A program made the position numbers and the translations under genes. 64,000 bases of DNA from Mesodorylaimus sp. YZB2_4 (Eukaryota > Nematoda > Enoplea > Dorylaimida > Dorylaimidae): NCBI GenBank assembly GCA_030248295.1, contig JASANH010001671.1, positions 310,001-374,000 on the forward strand, given 5' to 3'. Numbering within the stretch: the stretch's first letter is position 1; every line of letters begins with the position of its first letter. Below are positions 13,101 to 24,399 of the stretch, piece by piece. Under the pieces are notes generated by a model. That model was not told the origin of the DNA, made no database searches, and saw nothing but the letters and a program-made list of their open reading frames with translations.

Positions 13101-14578
13101 ACATGCATCAGCTGTTGGGAAGTTTGGCCACTCGATTCGCGGAGGGGTTTCAAATGTTGAATGCATGTTCGGACGAGAACGAGCGAAAACAATTGTACGA
13201 GTTTTTGAATTGTATTATGGCTTATGCGAGGTAAAATGGTAGAAAAAGTGGAAAGGGGGCAGAAAAAGTTGATTTTATTGATTTTTTCTAGCCGGACAAC
13301 TAAAGCGTTTTCGAATCAAGTAACGATGAAATCGTGCCTTTCGAACGAAGTTTTTGTTGAACTGATGCTGGTGAGTGCAATGGTGAGGTTGGTTGGTTTT
13401 TAAAAGTCTTTTGTATTTCAGGCTTTGCTGGCTGCCATTCAACCCAGTCACGCTCTTTTATTGCAAGGCTTGCGTCAATATTTGCACCGAATGGTCATTT
13501 GTTTGGAGGACGAATTGTTGCCTCATTTTCCCGCTCTTCTGAGTAAATTGCTATCAATTAGTCAGGATGCAAAATCGCTTCAGGATTTTCTTACCCTGCT
13601 TCAGCAAGCTGTGGCTAAGTACAAGGTATGAAAGGGTGGGATTTTGTGGGAATTACAGCTGAAGACCTTTTGTTCAGGAAAAATTGATTCCTTATTTGCA
13701 ATCGAACATCGTGGCAATTTGGGAAGCTGTATGGAAAACGTTGTCAATTCCAATCGATCCGAATGACGAAGTGGCAACAAGAGATTATCAATATTTGAGA
13801 CGGTCGTATTTTCAAGTTCTTTCTGTGGCCGCAGCTAAAAGAGTTTTGGATTTATTTTGTTTGGGAGGTGAGTGGTTTTAGCGCTAATGCAAGGGCTTTA
13901 GGTGAGTGTAAGAGTTATGTGCTTTTTGTAGGGCCTGTCGTATGTGATCGATTATTGTCGACAGTAAGCGAAGGGGCGTTAACCACAGCTGATCCTACAG
14001 TAAGATGAGTGCATTTTATAAAATAAGAATCTAAGGAAAATGTTTTCAGGTGCAACAGCAGTCTTTCTCGATTATTCACAAATGCTCTGAGGCCGTTAAA
14101 TCTCAACCTCAGCATGCACAATGGGTCGATCAATTTGTGACATCTCGGGCCATGCGCCTATGTTTCGCCGCACCGTTGACTCCTAATTTCGATTTTGCCG
14201 ATGCTCAAAGTTCCATGGTAAGCTTGTATTTTCAGTGGGGGGGGGGGGGGCAATGGTGGGTTGATGACTGGATTTGAATTTAGCTTGACTGGTCTTTTTC
14301 AGGTTCTCTACGAAATAGCGTTATGCCTAAAGTGTTTCTACGAGTCACAGGTGAGTATTATAGCGCAGAGTATTGAGCATCTGTATTGGCATCCTTTCGT
14401 TTTGCAGGGTGATCAGTTTCCCGCTCGTATTGGTGAGATATGGCTCGAGTTGGGTTTCCCGGTCGATCATAGAGACTCTTTCGTATTCACTGTGAAGACG
14501 AGTGATACCAAGCCGTTACAGAAATATTTAAGATCGTTTTTTCAAGATATTGTTCGGTTCCGCAGTTTATCGCAGTGA
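10158..14578 (+). CDS. xpot: Exportin-T (tRNA nuclear exportin), complete
   Basis: Karyopherin-beta family carrier that exports mature tRNAs from the nucleus with Ran-GTP. Twenty-four exons: 10158-10214, 10271-10356, 10423-10482, 10545-10712, 10769-10898, 10953-11036, 11098-11280, 11342-11431, 11486-11565, 11615-11810, 11865-11999, 12239-12361, 12420-12488, 12547-12666, 12723-12817, 12869-13034, 13088-13230, 13292-13370, 13422-13625, 13678-13867, 13932-13999, 14050-14217, 14303-14350, 14408-14578. Phases agree throughout and give 970 aa, close to human exportin-T (962). It is collinear with the human protein end to end, for example FFNSLRASPDGW, TIIKDTMRDVC, GAYVAWIDIGLIANDRF, FDHEGEDEAEF, CRYEKFLSTEP, LLSSEDQLFLFETTG, YLHRMVICLEDE and LRRSYFQVL. 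Exon 1 (MDLSVLTVDFLTDPNQQPK) joins exon 2 in frame only through a GC-AG intron. Terminal exon ends TGA. Confidence 0.96.
12014..12090 (+). repeat. Possible tRNA-related SINE in an exportin-T intron
   Basis: Intron 11 contains a tRNA-gene-like B box (GGGTTCAACTGCCC) about 50 bp after an A-box-like stretch. No clear cloverleaf, so a SINE head is more likely than a tRNA gene. Confidence 0.3.
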
Positions 14579-15034
14579 TTCTGTTTTGATCATGCTGAGA
14601 GGTTAGTTCTGGTTGATTGGTTTGGTTTGTCTGTTACGTTTGGAAAAGTGGTAAGTGCATTAGCTCGTAGATTCTGTGGTGATAACCTCGGTAAGCCCTC
14701 TTGGGCTGCGTAGAGGTACCAGGTAAGGCAATCTTATCAGACGGGCTTGGATTCTGTTGGACCTTTAGTCGAAATTCCCAACACCACCAGTGCCTCAGAC
14801 ACCTACACAAGAACATTGCGCATCGAGTCTAGTACGGAGACAAAGTAAAGGAGCCACATATCACTCGACATCTCTATCTTAGTACTTGCGTCAGGTCCGA
14901 GCGTCAGGATGGTCCGATATTGTTACCGACTTCGAAATGGTGCAAAGTCTGGTTACTTCCCGCTATTTTTTAAACTCGCTGTAGCCACTGCCGGCTTTCT
15001 GTTTCGATGCTGCTAGGAATCCTATCCTAATGCC

Positions 15035-15180
15035 GACTGTTGTCGGCGGGACAAAAACTCCAACTTGAACAGGCCAGTCTTGCGACTATACCTGCGGCTG
15101 AAACATCAACCCGAGAGGTTAACGTTTCCCAGCCAGGGGAGATCGACACTTACTCTGGTCTACTAGGCACGAAGAAACCG
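15035..15180 (+). repeat. Dispersed repeat R1, copy A
   Basis: Shares gtcggcgggacaaaaactcc, cttgcgactatacct, cggctgaaacat and gtttcccagccaggggaga with copies at 37190-37340, 37624-37775 and (inverted) 22618-22730. Confidence 0.7.
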
Positions 15181-15247
15181 GCCTTGTGGCGTGGGTTAGG
15201 GGGTCTGCCTCTCATGCCAGGCGCGCAGTTACGGGCGAGTGTTCGAC

Positions 15248-15335
15248 TCGCGGGACGGTAAATCATTTCGTGTAAAATGTGTCCCTTCACCCTCGAGTGC
15301 GCATAAGTTTGGTGATGTGGTAAAACATGAAGGGC
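15248..15335 (+). repeat. Dispersed repeat R3, copy A
   Basis: Shares gtaaatcattt, gtaaaatgt and gatgtggtaaaacatgaag-type blocks with 34205-34287 in the same order and strand. Confidence 0.6.
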
Positions 15336-16419
15336 TACCACTCTCTTCGCCCGACTCGTCGTAATGCAGGTACGATCGGTTTCCTCAAAACAGGAATGAC
15401 ATACATACTGTAGCCTTAAAATTCAGGCCTAGATGGGCATTCATGGTGTGGATACCTACCAGGCACTGCTTCTTTTGGGTATGTCCTATTTATTGTGTGT
15501 TAGGCATCATGATATTGCCAGTTACTGCTTACCTACCGAATGTACGGAGACGGTATGAAGCGAATCGAAAATGCAAATTACGAAACGGAGAATATGCCAT
15601 CGAGTAACTTCTCCATTGCACGGCCGTAATGGAAGACACCAAAGAAAAGAACATCTGATCACACAGAGAAATACGCCCCTTATATACAGTCGCTAATGCA
15701 AGGAGAGCCTGGCCCGAAAACGGGTGTCTAATAATTTGGAGATCTGCAAATCAGAGAAATGCACTGGGCCTACCAGAGACGACCTGTTCTGTGGATAATA
15801 GAGAGGTGTCCAAACTGATCTTATAATTACGCCCAGACATCTCTGAGACAGGTTGGAAGTTCGGTCGAGAACAAGAACTAAATTACTACTATTAGTCTTG
15901 GCGGCCCAATATAATAACTTTGCTGTATGGGCTCTCATGTACTAGGTGAGGATGATCTGTACTAGCATCCCATCTGGGGAGAGCATCCTGCAAGCGGCAC
16001 CGTAACTAATAAGTTCTGTAACCATCCATAGCACAACAATATTCGTCCTTCAGAACAATTCCTATTTTCAAAAAGTACCTGCAAGATCACCAAAGGACGC
16101 ATCTTTCATCAAAGGACATCCTGCGGATCACAAAACCTGCCTTTTGTTTCCATCTTGAACAATCGCTGCAGCTGATAGATAAGAAGCCACAAACTCAGAT
16201 TAAGGTCAAGTTAGTTTCATTTGTCCAGCACAGTCAAGCATTGCATTCGGCTGATAAATAAACTGAAGCAAGGTGGCGTAATAGGTGATCGTCATGGACG
16301 ACAGACACGCGATGAAACTTTTTTTGATAGAAAATGCACCAAGCGGAGATACGCTGACGTTGGCCCCACGCAAGTGCTCCATGAGGACACCCTCACTCGG
16401 TGCCCACGCAATCACAGTT

Positions 16420-17362
16420 CCCTATTCTCTTCGCCTGCAAAACAAATCCTTGGTACCGAATAAAAAATTGTTGATAGACTGCCTCTGCCGCCTCGCTGAT
16501 CGAGAAAGACGAACATAGAATAGAGAGCATAACCATGATACCAATGAGCCATGTCACCACTGCGGCTCGCCCCAGGGGATCCCAACACGCGACATAGTTC
16601 AGGGGGTAGAGTCGGGATGTTCATGGCGAACACGACGAAGGCGTACAAGCCAAAGGCATCATTGATCTGGTCAACGAGACCACTCTCGTCAGTTCCAAGT
16701 ACTTGGTTGAAGTGTACTCAAAGATCTCATCGTACGAGCCAGCCATATTCTTGACTCTGTGTCCAAGGGCGCGCCAGCAACGCGTTGTGTGAATCGAGAC
16801 CACAAAAAACAGATATTGAGGGGCGAGGTACAACAGGTTTGTAAATGTGGTACGAACTAAATATGCCGCGCTGCAACATTTGGATACTCTGACCTGCCTG
16901 GTCAGTTGTTTTTGGATAGCTATAAATCATATGTAGAGCCAGGGAGTATGCTGTACGTGCCAACGGCCAAGATAAGGGCAATGATGTACATGAAGACTGC
17001 GCATATTCTCCATCGAGCCCATTTCCTATCTTTTTGCATCAGCATTCCTTCCAGATTATTCTCTTTCCACAGTCCAATGCCTCGAATTTACTTTTTCTCG
17101 AGGCGTAAATGACAGTCACACTGGTCAGTGTGAACTGAATGACTGAACTGGTGAAAGCAAAGAAATATGCGGCATTCTTGTTCGAAACTTCCTTCCTCCA
17201 ATTAATCGCAAAGGTTGCAGTGACTGTGCACGTAACGCAAAAGCAGATTTCAAGCATAGAATATGCAGAATAGAGATAATAACCCACTTTTTTTCCTGTG
17301 AGTGCATAATGACCCAGACCGAGGAAGAGCAATGTGCGCGTTGGTAATAGGAGATAGGACTC
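16420..17362 (-). pseudogene. Gustatory-receptor-like (7tm_7/GUR type) gene, broken copy A
   Basis: A T-rich acceptor (tctgcag, about 17363) opens a membrane-protein frame: SYLLLPTRTLLFLGLG, then GYYLYSAYSMLEICF and FTSSVIQFTLTSVTVIYASR. After KFEALD the frame is lost. WKENNLEGMLMQ and a further TM segment (RICAVFMYIIALILAVGTYS) continue in another frame. Further on come EIFEYTSTKYLELTRVV, then VDQINDAFGLYAFVVFAMN and FSISEAAEAVYQQF in other frames. The IN..FG layout and the EA-containing C-terminus resemble insect-type gustatory receptors and nematode GUR/LITE-1 proteins. Comparison with copy B (24275 down to 23941) indicates a net loss of about four bases at the frame break. Family call is moderate, the disabling break is visible. 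Confidence 0.5.
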
Positions 17363-18214
17363 TGCAGAAGAATGGAAAAACTAACTTCCAGTTTGATGGC
17401 ATGCTAGAGCTGCTTTTTTGATTTTTAAACCCCTGAAATGACAAAGATCCCTGATGCAAGTACAGTATGGCAATGCCCCTTGGATATATAAGCTAGTTAA
17501 CTGACACACGAAAAGAGAAAAGCAGTTGGCTAATGCTGACCCTGAAGAGCAAGCACGTTTCTGCCTCATATTCCCTCAGTATTTTTCGATTCACGATCTG
17601 TAAAATTGGGATGGCGGCAGATTGAATTACTTGTGGAGTGTAAGGGAGTTTGGGTCGAAGCTCACATTAGATAGACAAGCCTCGGAATTTTCTGAATCCT
17701 CTTTTGATAATTGCACAGAGCTTTATCAGGTCCTTCCTGAAACTGCATGGTGATACGGAGCACTCCTCGACTTCTCTCTCTCCAAGTATGTGTTTACTTG
17801 TGACTCACCGAGGTATCTGTGATGGTTAGTGCATGCGTTTCGCTCAAACTGTCATTTTATGCTCATTGACTATCAATTGCACTGTTACGCGGCACCAGTG
17901 ACATACAAATCCTGAGATCATGGCGGCAGAAGAAATTTTTTGACCCTCCCCCTTTTCGGACATTTCTGTTGACCTCTTTGACCTCATCAAGAACCTTCTC
18001 ACCCCTCATCTGCTGTACCACTGTTGTGTATTTTGAGGGCCTCTAAAATTCTCGGGTGGTATGGCTAGCATATTTGGCTCAATAGCGAGGTGCCATTTTC
18101 CCTCCTGATTAGGATTGGACATACTGATGACTGTAATAGGCATGGACTAGGCATGTACTATGCCCTCTGGCCTATGAGTGCACTGGTTCAGGGAATTGGT
18201 CCGCCTCTCCTAAG

Positions 18215-18262
18215 TCAGGGCCAGCACGAGACCGAGAGCGAGGTCGAGGTCGAGTGACTGGT
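18215..18262. repeat. Short-word patch (gaccgag/gaggtcgag)
   Basis: Small cluster of GAGACCGAG, GAGCGAGGTCGAGG and GTCGAGTGACTGG words, immediately left of repeat R4. Confidence 0.3.
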
Positions 18263-18299
18263 CTGATTGCAGGCATCGGTAGAGAACTAGTCTTGAGTT

Positions 18300-18500
18300 C
18301 CTGGTCTGAACTTGCTCTGTGAGCACTTCGGGCTCAGGTCCGTCAGAACCCCTTCGACGGCCGGCACGTGCGGCTGCTTCCCGCATCGTGAGTCTACTCG
18401 GCCCTTGCGGTGTGGACAGTAAACTGTGGTGCAAGGTGTCCGTGGACTGCGTGGGTTGGTTCCTGTGGCTTGAGCCATCCTCTGGTCAGCTCTAGTCTGT
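18300..18500 (+). repeat. Dispersed repeat R4, copy A
   Basis: About 200 bp near-identical to 37797-38005: cttgctctgtgagcacttcg, ggctcaggtccgtcagaacc, gacggccggcacgtgcggct, tgtccgtggactgcgtgggt and cttgagccatcctctgg in the same order. Confidence 0.8.
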
Positions 18501-18689
18501 CCAAGGGCGAGCCAAGGATTTCTCGAGACACGACGTGGCCTAACTAACGGGAGAGAACGGTAGCCAAAGTCAATGCTGTTCGAAAAACGGGTGGTGCTGG
18601 CAGTGTTGGATGTAATTGGTCGTGAATCCGCGTCCAAATCAAGTTGGCGAAGTGGCAACATTAGCATCTCCTCATCAGCAATGAGTTGC

Positions 18690-18970
18690 GACGGCTGTGA
18701 CTGATCCGCAGCAATCGACATTAGCAGGGAAGTCGCATCACGTTTCGATGAGTGCTTCAACATCTGCAGCTGCCAAGAAAAAGCGAAATAGTCAAGATGT
18801 TGATGGAATTAAAACGAAAAAGGGAAGAATTGAAGGTGCAGCATCATGAATTAGCAAATTATATGCTGAAATTAGAAATTCATGAGCTTGAGCGCCGTTT
18901 GGGATTTCAGCAAAAGTATCCAGATGATACTCGAAAATCCTTCGCAATGTTGCATTATAACGGCTTCTGA
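18690..18970 (+). pseudogene. Coiled-coil remnant, possibly the Myb/SANT partner of a Harbinger element
   Basis: One plus-strand frame gives SHHVSMSASTSAAAKKKRNS and, one frame over, a Lys/Glu-rich amphipathic helix (MLMELKRKREELKVQHHEL, then YMLKLEIHELERRLG) ending KSFAMLHYNGF with a stop at 18968-18970. The nearby transposase remnant (19290-21732) is on the opposite strand. PIF/Harbinger elements usually carry two convergent or divergent genes, a nuclease and a Myb/SANT DNA-binding protein whose C-terminus is often a coiled coil, so this may be the second gene. That is inference, since no SANT domain was seen. Confidence 0.3.
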
Positions 18971-19289
18971 GTGTCGCGGATTGGAGAGCAACCGCGAGTG
19001 ATGTAAAGAAGGACGATAGATGATACTTTACGCCCGCTAAGCCAGTTATCATGTTAGGACGTCGAAACGGGGCTTTTCCGCTTTACTGTCATAGTGTACG
19101 GTCGGTTCGAAAGAAGTCTATGTATATAAACGCTAGTTTTATTACGCATTAGCCGCAAACAAGGCACGCGTCCGTCACCAACGACACCGATTCGCGTCAC
19201 TGAGTACATATGAAATGAGTACATACTTTTTTACTGCATCAAATTTGTCAACATCACTGCAATATACTCGTATCAAATTTGTCAACATC

Positions 19290-19685
19290 CAGTGATCTTG
19301 ACAAATTTGATGCAATTAAAAAGTGAGTTTATTGGATCATGCCGTAACATTTCACTGGTTTCATCATGATGATGATAAACTACCAAAGCACATACGATTG
19401 ACAGCCAAATGCTGGGATTATAAGATATAAGATTCTTAATCGAAGTAACTGACCAAAGAGCATCCCGCCTATTTCGTCCATTTGGTTTATCATCACCTAT
19501 TTCGGCCAAGTCATCGTTTTGCTGTTCAATTTCTCGCATGATATCATCATCTTGAGCCAACGGTACGCTTTGTACTGCCAAATTATGAAGCACAGCCTTG
19601 ATCACTTCAGACTCAAATTCTGGGCTCAGTCGCAATTTCTCAAGGTACGCGAACCTCTTTTTGAGCTCAAAGCTTTTGGTTTTTT
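19290..19685 (-). pseudogene. PIF/Harbinger transposase, C-terminal fragment
   Basis: The minus frame reads FELKKRFAYLEKLRLSPEFE, then SEVIKAVLHNLAVQ and an acidic tail (DDDIMREIEQQNDDLAEI). The K-RF---LRL-P spacing followed by I.A..LHN is the C-terminal end of the DDE_4-type nuclease of Harbinger transposases (HARBI1-like). The N-terminal helix-turn-helix part is at 21587-21732 on the same strand. The catalytic middle is absent, and an A-rich tract and a foreign repeat lie between. Confidence 0.6.
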
Positions 19686-19689
19686 AATT

Positions 19690-20012
<323 letters not shown>

Positions 20013-20035
20013 CCAACCCCCCCCCCACCCCCGGC

Positions 20036-21586
20036 TCAAAATATCAAACCGGCGACAAAATATCAAACCGGCGACAAAATATCAAACCGGCGACAAAATA
20101 TCAAACCGGCGACAAAAAACCGGCGATAAAAATATGCATCAAAAAACAATGCTATTGTACTGTTATTTACTCGTGCAACATTCCCACTTTAACTCACAAC
20201 GAAATACAAATAAAAACATTGTCTCCTGCAGCTTCATTGAAGGTCGATTTGACAAGTAACATTGACTTGTTTGCGGAAATTCCGGGTTTATCTGAGATTA
20301 GCTCCTGACCCCTCTTGAGATCGTACATACCTTGCCGAAAGCGGTACCTGGCATTTCTTTTGACAGATCGGAATCAACCAAAAGAAACTGCTGAGCGGAA
20401 ATTAATCTTTTTGCAAATTATGAGAGAATAGATGAAATGCTCGCTGCATTCGAATGGGCCAACACCACAATTTGGCCTTGGAGAAAATTTGCCTATTACA
20501 GGTCAGGTCAGGTCATCACTGGCAACCTTGTGGGGCCAAATGCAGTTTATGTAAAGTATCGAGCTTTGCAAAAGTGATGCTACCAACGTTTCAAGCATCG
20601 CTGAAAACCCCTAAAACCGCTAAAATTAAGCGGCGGTCGTTTATTTAATTAACTCAGAAAATCTGTGATCAAGGGTCTATATTAGGGCGTGGGCGGCGAC
20701 GGGCGGCTCAGGCTGACCGACGTCCCGACCGATAAGGAAAAAACTGAACCATTTTTTCGGGGGCATGAACTCTATGCTTCACCATTTAATGCTATTATGA
20801 ATCTTAAAAACCTGAGCGAAGTTGCGACCCTCAAAATGCTAAAAACGATGGTGACATTTGATTTCAAAATTTCACACTTTACGTAAACTGCATTTTAGCC
20901 ATCTTGGCCACCAGAAATTTCGAAACTCACACCCATAACTATACCCCGGTTCCAAACGGCCCACAGTTCTTCTCGAGTTGTGCTCTTCAATGAAAACCGC
21001 AATCGCCAGCAAATACTGTACTTCTGCAGTAGATTCCACATAGCAATACAACATCGTCAGCAACTTCTTTGCCTCCCGTAGACCATCCCTAAATTCAGCT
21101 TTACCGAGCCAAAATTTGCAATATGAATTGATATTATAACTACTACTGTAGCTTCTCGCTTTTTTGACAGGGGTGGCATTGCAAGAATCGGAAATGCTTC
21201 TTACGAAATATTTGGACACAAAATGATGAAACGGTAAAGAAAAGAGGAGGGCAGGTATAGCTATCACAGACAGAAAAGACACCAGGCAGCTAAACTCGAT
21301 CCAAAGAGCTGATATGCAGGGGCTCCTGCTGATCTGCGTACCGTGCGAGACAGCTGGTACGAAAAAGGGGCAGTACACTGTACAGTGAGTGGACAGTTCG
21401 TGAACATCACAGCCTACGATAAAGCTTGCACGATTTAGATAGGGTCACTCAGGAACCGGCGACAAAACCGGCGATGCGAAAGCCAACCGGCGAACGGAAC
21501 CGGCGAATGTATCCGACCGGCGAAACACCGGCGATAGGGCCAAACCGGCGAAAAATCGCCGGTTTCCGGCGAAGTTGGCAACACTG
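20036..21586. mobile_element. Probable hAT-type element with accggcga subterminal repeats
   Basis: The left part has four perfect 19-bp tandem units (atatcaaaccggcgacaaa, starting at 20041, 20060, 20079 and 20098). The right part (21455-21575) has about ten irregular copies of ACCGGCGA or its complement. The right terminus TTGGCAACACTG (ending 21586) matches the terminus CAGTGTTGCCA of the proven element at 38043-38470. It interrupts the Harbinger transposase right after its GDAHGPA motif. The expected left terminus and the duplication of tttgcagg are not found, so the left end is lost or misassembled. The interior encodes one unrecognised minus-strand stretch (RDGLREAKKLLTMLYCYV). Confidence 0.55.
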
Positions 21587-21732
21587 TTTGCAGGGCCATG
21601 AGCATCGCCGACTGGAAGCATGAATCCTTCACCAGCGAGATATCGGAAAGCCAAAAACAGCTCCTGAGTTGGCGACAAAGCCATATTCATATCTGTAACG
21701 TTGTCGTGCTGAAGGCGCTGTCCGATGTCCAT
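21587..21732 (-). pseudogene. PIF/Harbinger transposase, N-terminal fragment
   Basis: Reads MDIGQRLQHDNVTDMNMALS, then PTQELFLAFRYLAGEGF and VGDAHGPA. The pattern LSP.QEL.LA.R.LA.G.F...VGDAHG is the helix-turn-helix just before the nuclease of Harbinger transposases. Coding similarity stops abruptly at the CAGTGTTGCC terminus of the inserted element. Confidence 0.6.
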
Positions 21733-21954
21733 TAAAATCTGCGCTCGACTAAACCGACACGGGCAATAAGGTGGTCGATTTCAAAATAAATTCTCAGACG
21801 TTAAACTTCTCTTCTGCAAAAGGGGATCATATCTTTCTTATCATCATCGCTTCCGCTACAACTACTCATAATAATTGCATTTATTTTTTATAGAAAACTG
21901 ATCGATCTTAAGCGATTTTACGAGCGAGCGAGCGAGTATTCTATGACAAGGCTG

Positions 21955-22165
21955 ATTGAGGGCTGTCAAAAGTTTTTAATGTTCTGACAAGTAACCTGAT
22001 TTTACTGACAAGTGGTGGAACCGATCACTTGTAAACCGCTGAAAATGCACTTGTCCGACAAGTTGCAAATTGCTTGTCACGACCAAGCTTGTCGATTTCA
22101 AAGTTTTGGTTAAACTCATTTACTTGTCAGACCAGCACTTGTCAAGCTTGTCAATGCCATGGTGG
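21955..22165. repeat. Short-word patch (cttgtc/gacaag)
   Basis: ACTTGTC, GCTTGTC or the complement GACAAGT occurs about eleven times in 200 bp on both strands. No tandem period, no confirmed target duplication. Confidence 0.55.
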
Positions 22166-23960
22166 AACTAGGAGTCGATCGAGGGGTAATGTCAAATCTT
22201 TGATTCGAGCACTCAAGAGCACATTGTATTACAGGAAATCAGTAGTAACACAAAGCGCTGCCCATTTTAATATAAAAAATGTCACATGTCCTGATTCTTT
22301 GATCATCAAAATGGGGAAATCTTTTTCAGAGGTGCCCTGTATCTCAAACAGTATCTACTGTACATTGTATAACGCGAAATTAAAAGATAAGACTAAAATG
22401 CTTTGCGCGCAGCAAGTTGGATGAATGCGAGCAATCACTCCATCAGGCCAGTCGCATTACTGACGTTCTTCTGAGAGCAGTCAAAATTTCCGCTTCGAGT
22501 TTAAACCCAAACAAGATTTTCGACTGCAGGCGGCTCGTTCAGTGCGTTTTCCAGCTGGATATTTTGCTGCTTCCTTGAAGCTTGGTCTACAGTGATATGG
22601 TTACCCTCTGGAGCTGTGTAACCCCTACCGGGCAGGCCATGGCGAGTGGGAGAGAGTAATCAATACTCTCCCCTAACTGGGACGTCAACCTCTTCGGTTG
22701 ATGTTTCTAGGCCGACTTCGGATGGCCACACTCTCGCCCACGCCTGTCTGCACGGGTTGCAGCTGGGTTGTTTGCGAGCTGTTCGTTTTGCTGTGCTCAT
22801 CTGGTCTACCAAGAAGCGTTTGGGTTTGCAACGGCTTCTGCTTGGATGCACTGAAATTCCTGCGTCATGGTGCGATGGTTGGAAACGGTTAGCTCGCTGA
22901 AAGACTTGCTTTGCGATTTCATTTTGGCCAGTTTGGGGGCCTTGCTCGCTTGGCTTCTGACTGTAGCAGCAGGTCGCCGTAACAAGTAATGGTAGTTGGG
23001 TGGCGTGCAATTGCCAGGGCTTAGGAGGACCAGTCGGCTGCCTTGATGATTGATCGACTTCTTGACATTAGGGGACTGTAACGAGTTGGACACGGCTGGA
23101 CTATGGTAACCGCGGAGTGATAAGGCGCCAGTGATGCTCAGGTACAGTCATGCTTGGTTGCCCTACCTGAAACCCTAGTTTACCCTTGGGATCCATGCTA
23201 ATGTACTAAGCCTAGGGTTGGGTTGACCTCAGCGCAGAAAGATATGCCTATGGCCTTCCGTTGTCCCCGACTGTCTAGATCGAGGGTGCGGCCTGTCTGT
23301 TTCCTGTTATTGTGCCCATGCCAGTAGCTCGTTGTGCTCGTTGATGTGTGGCTGCTTTTGGTAAACGCACTTGTGGATACTGGTCTCTTGTTTTGGGTCG
23401 GGCCCTAGCCCTTACAGGACCAGGGGAACTAATACTTAGCAAGCGATGCGATGAACTACCTCGTATACCACTAACAATAAGACTGCAGCGAGGAGTTCGG
23501 CTACACGCATGGGTGGAATCCTAGAAAGCTGACAACAATAGGTTTGTTTGGGCTGGTATACTCACCAGAAGATGATTCGACTGCCACAGGGGCCGCCAAG
23601 TGTAGAGTTCAGGGTGGGTTCCTACTTTTGGGGACTCTACTCGATTGAAGCAACTCTTTATCAACTTAACGGACTTCTGGAATGAGCTTGAAGAGCCTTG
23701 AAGACACGAAAAGACGAACTTATATACATAGGTTTCGTAGAACACGCGAAGATGGTATGACTCATGATTGGACACATCAATGTACTAATGTCAAAAAGTG
23801 AAGGCAACTATATTCAAATTCATTTCAAAAAATAACTACGTATTCCTTCACTCAACACTTCTTCATACTTCAACATAACAGTCATGCACCAGAGTTTACA
23901 AAGACATCATGAACAGTATGATCTAATGAACATTAACCTCTTTCCAATATCTGACTAATC
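22166..23960. other. Intergenic with repeat R1 (inverted copy)
   Basis: No supportable gene. The recognisable content is the inverted R1 copy. The surrounding open frames are short and without family resemblance. Confidence 0.45.
22618..22730 (-). repeat. Dispersed repeat R1, copy D (inverted)
   Basis: Reverse complement of the R1 3' part: ggccatggcgagtgggagag, agtaatcaatactctcccc and a gacgtcaacctct block match 37705-37790 read on the other strand. Confidence 0.7.
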
Positions 23961-24290
23961 TTTCAAAACGGCCCTTTCTCGCAGCATATATGATAGCGAT
24001 GCTGGTCAGCGTCCATTAAATGACAGAGCTGGTCAAAAACAAGAAATATGCGACGCTTCTGTTCACCAAACCGCGTCTCCAATCGGTAGCGCATATTGCA
24101 AATGCTGTGAAAGCAATGAGGGTGCAAATAATGAGAATAGAATGGGCGAAATAAATATAATGACCAATTTTTTTCTTCTGTGCTCCATAACACCCCAGTC
24201 CCACAATCAATAACATTCGCGTTGGCAAGATAAGATAGAATTCAAAAAACTTGTAACAAAATGGGAACTCGGGTTTTCTGAAAGTCACCA
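23941..24290 (-). pseudogene. Gustatory-receptor-like gene, broken copy B
   Basis: Paralogue of copy A: LILPTRMLLIVGLG, KKKIGHYIYFAHSILIICT, ICATDWRRGLVNRSVAYF and FLTSSVI, then an in-frame TAA exactly where copy A has a sense codon (TSSVIQ). The same frame continues WTLTSIAIIYAARKGRFERL and RYWKEVN. The conserved reading on both sides of the stop shows a nonsense mutation (CAA to TAA type) rather than a natural end. No other exons could be joined. Confidence 0.5.
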
Positions 24291-24399
24291 TAGTTGCGGG
24301 TGTAAAATTTGCTGAGCACCTGAATAAGAGTGGCGCAATGTATGGTAAATGGGTAATGGTAAATGTTTTATGCAGAAAAACTGGAATCAAAGGCAGGAG

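Larger units (their letters stand above)
14579..16300. other. Intergenic with repeat fragments
   Basis: Region downstream of exportin-T. No gene model could be supported. It contains a copy of repeat R1 (15035-15180) followed directly by a copy of repeat R3 (15248-15335). The remainder shows no recognisable coding frame. Confidence 0.5.

Noticed and set aside
18287..18763. 158-codon minus-strand frame
   Set aside because: Its C-terminal half is repeat R4 read in antisense, and the rest has no family resemblance.
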